Assembly: GCA_039566865.1 (NCBI GenBank)
Contig: CM076960.1
Span: forward strand, 16,474,501 to 16,538,500
Direction: 5' to 3'
DNA length: 64,000 nucleotides
From: Aurelia coerulea
Lineage: Eukaryota > Cnidaria > Scyphozoa > Semaeostomeae > Ulmaridae
Shown here: positions 61,101-64,000 of the stretch, piece by piece
How positions within the stretch are numbered: position 1 is the stretch's first letter
Layout of the letters: the number at the start of each line of letters is the position of its first letter
Notes under the pieces: generated by a model
What the model saw: only the letters and a program-made list of their open reading frames with translations
What the model was told of the DNA's origin: nothing
The model's database searches: none
Translations under genes and position numbers: made by a program

Positions 61101-63373
61101 AATGCTTTACGGTTTTTTATAATAATCTCCTGCTCGCTAGGAATTTAAAGAGAGTCTTGAATTCTTGGCTGAACTCTTTGGGAAATTTTGCAAGATATAC
61201 ATTAGTTCTTTCGCTGTCAGAGTTTGATTGATTTGATTTATTTATAGGCAATATTTTAATTCAGTTTCTGTAAATGTTGAACTGGTTAATTTTGAAGTGC
61301 ACCTTACTTTTTTTTACTAGATATACGTACAGTAACTAAGTTCAATGATTGATTTATCATTTTCCAGGTTACTGATTTCTTCAAGAAGAGAATTGATGAG
61401 CTATATCCACTGGACTCTACTCCACTTGATGAAGTCGAAGAGAGAAGACAGGCACATCGGGTTTGTTCGTTTCTTTAGCTTCAGATTAACAGAAAATATG
61501 GATGAGAATATTCAGAAAATAATTAGCCAAAATTTGACCGTTTTTAGCGCAACTGTGATCGAGAATTATACGGTACAACAGACCTTTTAGCTATTCTAAA
61601 AAGAATATAAATCGAAATATTTTGATACATTTTGTAAAAATTTTGATTGTGCGCAAAAGGGATAGAAGCCCTAGTGCCACTCAATCGAACCTTGCGTATA
61701 AAAATATATGAAAATATCGCTCGATCCAGAGCCTTTCGCAGAATAGCTAATAGATATATTATGCAAATTACGAAAAACCACTTTCATAAGGTTATTATAA
61801 CAATTTTGGTACGGTCAATATAATGGAACAAAGTATTTCGTAGGTCTTAACGTCGTTCATTTTTGTCTTGTAGAATTACATGGCCTTCTATGCTGATAAT
61901 TCTTTTTCAAGAGACGATGTCATTGCACAGGTAAGCGAACCTTTACAAAAAGTTGAGTTAAGCAGTGCCATATATTTAGATAGAAGCTCGTAACTCCGTG
62001 AGTTTTTGACCACTTTTCATGGTGTACAGGGCATGTTTTAAGGATTTTTGAGTGGTGGGGCATTTTTCAAAAGGGCCCACGCTCACCACCAGAAATTGTA
62101 GAGGTTTATTGACAGGTGCTTCTTCAGATTTTGATATACGCTAAACAACCCAGGTATTGTTGCAATGGCAAATCCAGGTATTGTTGCAATAGTAACGTAT
62201 TAGCAATTTTGCTTTAGGGAGGAATTGAAATCTTTGCGTTGTTTGCAATTTATTGCAATTAGCAAAATGTTTATGACATTATGATCACGCTGTGTCAATA
62301 CCGAATTATCGTTTAGGATTGAGTCTTTAGGCTTCCATGCTTAGTAGTGGAGCCATTTCACCAAAACGTCATGATGATAGAAAAGAGAATATTCTGTTTC
62401 TATTTGCCAGTACATTTGCATTACGTTCGTTCTTTTGAAAGGGCCCCACAGTGGCCTAGGCATTTGGGGTAAAAGTAGCATTTTGCTCGTCAGTGGCGGG
62501 GGAAGTCATGGGGCCTGGTGGGGCAATTCCCCCACCACTGAGTATGTTAAAAAATGCCCTGGTAGGATGGATTAATAATATAAAACCGAAACTGAATATC
62601 AAAGGCAGGCATTCTGCTGCAAAATGATTGGTATTTCGTTCCAATCGGCGCATGATTCATGATAGTAAATTTTGGCAAACGTCGATACTTCATTTTGGGA
62701 TACCCGGTATATTTCAAGACCACCCAAATAGTTTCAAAAGCTTTTTAATGCTCCTCTTGACAGAAACATCTAATTTCTAATGGATTGTTTTGTTGTTTTT
62801 TTTTTATAAATTCAATGTAAAAGATTTACAGTTGATAAACATAAATTTCTCTATTGATTAAACTAAAATGCCAGGATTTAATTGGACTAAACGTATCGGG
62901 CATAACCCTTCCTTAGTAGTCAAGGAAGTAGTAGTTAAAAAATGTACAATTTACGAATTACCTAAGACTTCAAACAAGCTACCATACAATACGACAGAAA
63001 CGATACCAAGGGGAGCAAAAGATCATGACTACCCCAGGGCAATCACATGAAGAACATAAACCTAAAATACGACTAAATATACAACTGACCTTTTAGCTAT
63101 CCTGAAAGGTATCAGAGTCTAACGATATTTTGCGACGTTTTGTAGAATTTTCGAATATGCAGAATTGCGATAGAGGCTCCATCGCCACGCGATCGAACGT
63201 TTATTGTTTTATTTGGATTATTTGTTCCAGATTGAGAAAAATATCAAGGAACCAACTGAACGTTCTCCAATAGTCATCATTGGAGACCATGGATGTGGTA
63301 AATCAACAGTACTGGCACAGAGTGCAAAGAGAACCATCGATTTATGCAAGAACGGAGGAATACCCGTCCCGGC
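52112..63373 (+). CDS. DUF4062-NACHT protein (nephrocystin-3/TEP1-like), N-terminal part, nine exons, continues past window
   Basis: Exons: 52112-52549, 54035-54103, 55013-55119, 55790-55923, 58210-58343, 59372-59473, 61368-61460, 61874-61930, 63231-63373. All have GT-AG borders with matching phase and code for about 425 residues. It begins MGSGSSK, a good N-myristoylation site, followed by a basic and poly-Ser region (residues 24-50). DUF4062: VRIYVASTFGDFNHERDFL (125-143), VFPSLREWCEERKLRLVDVD, LRWG, FFLGLLGERLGW, MEILHGAYR, FMARDPEFL. Exon 9 has the Walker A motif GDHGCGKST (396-404) opening the NACHT ATPase. Such proteins are intracellular STAND NTPases that usually end in TPR or WD repeats; nephrocystin-3, which is also myristoylated, works at cilia, while other relatives are thought to act in innate sensing. 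The C-terminal repeats that would decide are outside the window. Introns hold several transposons. Confidence 0.88.
53409..53946. mobile_element. CCCGGG/poly-G-ended transposon, copy 5, interrupted
   Basis: Starts CCTGG plus a G run then TACTTCATTG; the right end is a long C run then GGG. CACTCAAT flanks both sides exactly (53401-53408, 53947-53954). The right terminal C tract is split by another element (53761-53927). First intron of the NACHT gene. Confidence 0.85.
53761..53927. mobile_element. GGGACGTAGGAA-ended MITE nested in a C tract
   Basis: 167 bp. AGGGACGTAGGAA faces TTCCTACGTCTCTG. Inner GGGGGGGCACGTGTGCCCAG and GGGCACTT repeats. It sits within the terminal C run of the element 53409-53946. 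Confidence 0.8.
56590..57115. mobile_element. Foldback repeat of about 530 bp, copy 2
   Basis: CATAGGGCTCAAATCTTTAA faces GATTTGAGCCCTATG. Shares ATGACGTCATCAAATT and ACTATGGTTTTCT with 24077-24620. It is inside the intron between exons 4 and 5 of the NACHT gene. Confidence 0.7.
57131..57914. repeat. Dispersed repeat, copy 2 (uninterrupted)
   Basis: Matches 20983-22246 on both sides of that copy's foldback insertion. At 57816 it reads GTCTAACATTAAACTATA, which is the unoccupied counterpart of the GTCTACCAT target at 21541. Confidence 0.75.
58551..58694. repeat. 144-bp inverted repeat
   Basis: AGATGGTGGCGAGGAA then TTACCAAGATGCATTG faces CAATGCATCTTGGTAA then TTCCTCGCCGCCACCT. Stem of about 50 bp, loop about 40 bp. 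Confidence 0.8.
58800..59030 (+). mobile_element. tRNA(Ser/Leu)-derived SINE
   Basis: A box TGGCCGAGTGG at 58803 (identical to the tRNA-Leu/Ser class) and B box GGTCAAACTCC at 58861. The following body has TCCTTCGGAAGGGATGTCAA and GGGGTCCCATGCCTGG, resembling a conserved central domain of known SINEs. Ends near AGCCCACTTGGAATAAA. The segment GAAGTTAAGC...GGATGGTTGACC between the boxes also recalls 5S boxes A and C, so the head may be mixed. Confidence 0.65.
59797..60455. mobile_element. GTGTCCCA-ended element, 659 bp
   Basis: CAGGGTGTCCCAGAAAAATT faces AAACTTTGGACGCCCTG, flanked by TA on both sides. The left part matches 43497-43720 (GATGTTTGATTAAATATTAA, GCTTTTGAA, GAAAACTGAAACCAGAC). The right part contains CCCGGGTC and CACCTGTCAGCC palindromes. 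Confidence 0.8.
61575..61757. mobile_element. CCTTTTAGCTATTCT-family MITE
   Basis: AGACCTTTTAGCTATTCTAA faces AGAATAGCTAATAGATATAT; same core (GCCACTCAATCGAACCTTGC) as 20468-20651. Confidence 0.7.
62029..62561. mobile_element. CAGGGC-ended element of about 530 bp
   Basis: CAGGGCATGTTTTAAGGATT faces TTAAAAAATGCCCTG; inside, GAGTGGTGGGGC faces GCCCC...CCACCACTGAG. A right-end relative lies near 60945-61080 (AAAAAATACCCTGTGA). No clear target duplication. CAGGG ends hint at hAT. Confidence 0.65.
62805..63085 (+). repeat. Dispersed repeat (TATTCAATATAA family)
   Basis: TTTTTTATAAATTCAATGTA at the start and GATACCAAGGGGAGCAAAAG plus CATGACTACCCC near the end. Diverged copy of 22925-23110 with extra sequence in the middle. 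Confidence 0.55.
63087..63200. mobile_element. CCTTTTAGCTATTCT-family MITE, left part only
   Basis: TGACCTTTTAGCTATCCTGA to GCCACGCGATCGAACG, then cut short, about 30 bp before exon 9 of the NACHT gene. Confidence 0.6.
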
Positions 63374-64000
63374 GTAAGTACCTCTCATTTGTTGGGGATA
63401 CAAACAGGCTAAGTCGAGAATTACAATGCCTTCTGCTGGGCTTCTGAATCAAGTAAACAAACTCCAGCAGACGGAACTTTAGATTCAACCTTCTTCTTTC
63501 GTTATAACCACGTAACTTCTCTTAAAAACCACCTGTTGCTTGCACAAGGCGGGAGTTTGCCCTACTAGTTTCGGGAAACTTTTGCGGCTTTCTTTGTTTT
63601 GAATTACTGGTTGAGAGAATTTCCTTTTTTTGCTTGCAGTCGGTAATCGCTTTGAACTGAGGTGTCAATCAAATGCAACTGTTGCTATTGTATTACATAA
63701 AATCTACCCTTTTTGTTGTTTAGTGGATGAGATAAAATTTTCTTCGTTACTCTACTGTTCCATTTCATATCTTTTCCAGCTGTGAATGATGCAGGTAGAT
63801 TTATCATTGTTGTTTTAATTTTTGAATACATATACCGGGTGTCCCAAAAAAAACGCAACGGATTTTATCAGGACTAGCGACAAGGATTTTTTTTTTTTAT
63901 ATTCAATATAAAAATTTACAACAAAATTACCTAAACACTACCTACAATCTACTATACCACACTACAAGAACGGGGACCAGGAGGAGCAAAATATCATGTC
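63374..64000. other. NACHT gene intron, to window end
   Basis: No further exon is recognised. It holds the right half of a Mutator-like foldback (63465-63717: CTTCTTCTTTCG, GGTTGAGAGAATTTCC, GAGGTGTCAATCAAATGC), a GTGTCCCAAAAAAAACGCAA end at 63838, and a TATTCAATATAA repeat from 63886 to the edge. Confidence 0.6.

Noticed and set aside
52112..63373. Naming the gene NPHP3
   Set aside because: The DUF4062-NACHT architecture is shared by many paralogs and the diagnostic C-terminal repeats lie outside the window.

Overview
The window is eukaryotic and animal. It is AT-rich, its genes are split by short to multi-kilobase GT-AG introns, and the intergenic DNA and introns are packed with small inverted-repeat transposons and SINE-like units. 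Two genes imply cilia (a kinesin-2 KIF17 and the dynein assembly factor DNAAF3). The last gene is a DUF4062-NACHT protein of a type often expanded in cnidarians, sponges and some deuterostomes. An early-branching or marine invertebrate, perhaps a cnidarian, is my best guess; the species cannot be named from the sequence alone.

Layout. 1-464 (minus): 5' end of a TSSC4-like spliceosome factor, cut by the window edge. 3808-12387 (minus): a complete six-exon KIF17 kinesin. 16975-37797 (plus): a 14-exon DNAAF3. 39137 to about 41960 (plus): the small gamma-tubulin-complex protein MZT1, whose last exon is uncertain. 46465-47736 (plus): an intronless secreted serpin with a TATA box and polyA signal. 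52112 to beyond the window (plus): nine exons of a DUF4062-NACHT protein with a myristoylation-type N terminus, ending just after the Walker A motif. All exon joins keep reading frame, which strongly supports the models.

How they relate. KIF17 and DNAAF3 are divergent and about 4.6 kb apart, and both serve cilia: KIF17 moves in the cilium, and DNAAF3 pre-assembles axonemal dyneins in the cytoplasm. MZT1 acts at gamma-tubulin microtubule nucleation sites. The serpin and NACHT genes look unrelated to these.

Repeats dominate the rest. Several families can be defined from the window alone by their terminal inverted repeats and target-site duplications: a Mutator-like foldback family (9-bp duplications, with a related empty site in the window); a family whose ends are CCCGGG plus a homopolymer G tract (8-bp duplications, five copies); CAGT-ended and GTGTCCC-ended elements flanked by TA; a TTAA-flanked pair; hAT-like elements with 8-bp duplications; and a 1000-bp element flanked by TAA. 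Three Pol III-type SINE heads are also visible, one 5S rRNA-like and two tRNA-like. Several elements are nested, giving a relative insertion order. I saw no CRISPR array, no intact tRNA or rRNA gene, and no virus-like coding region.
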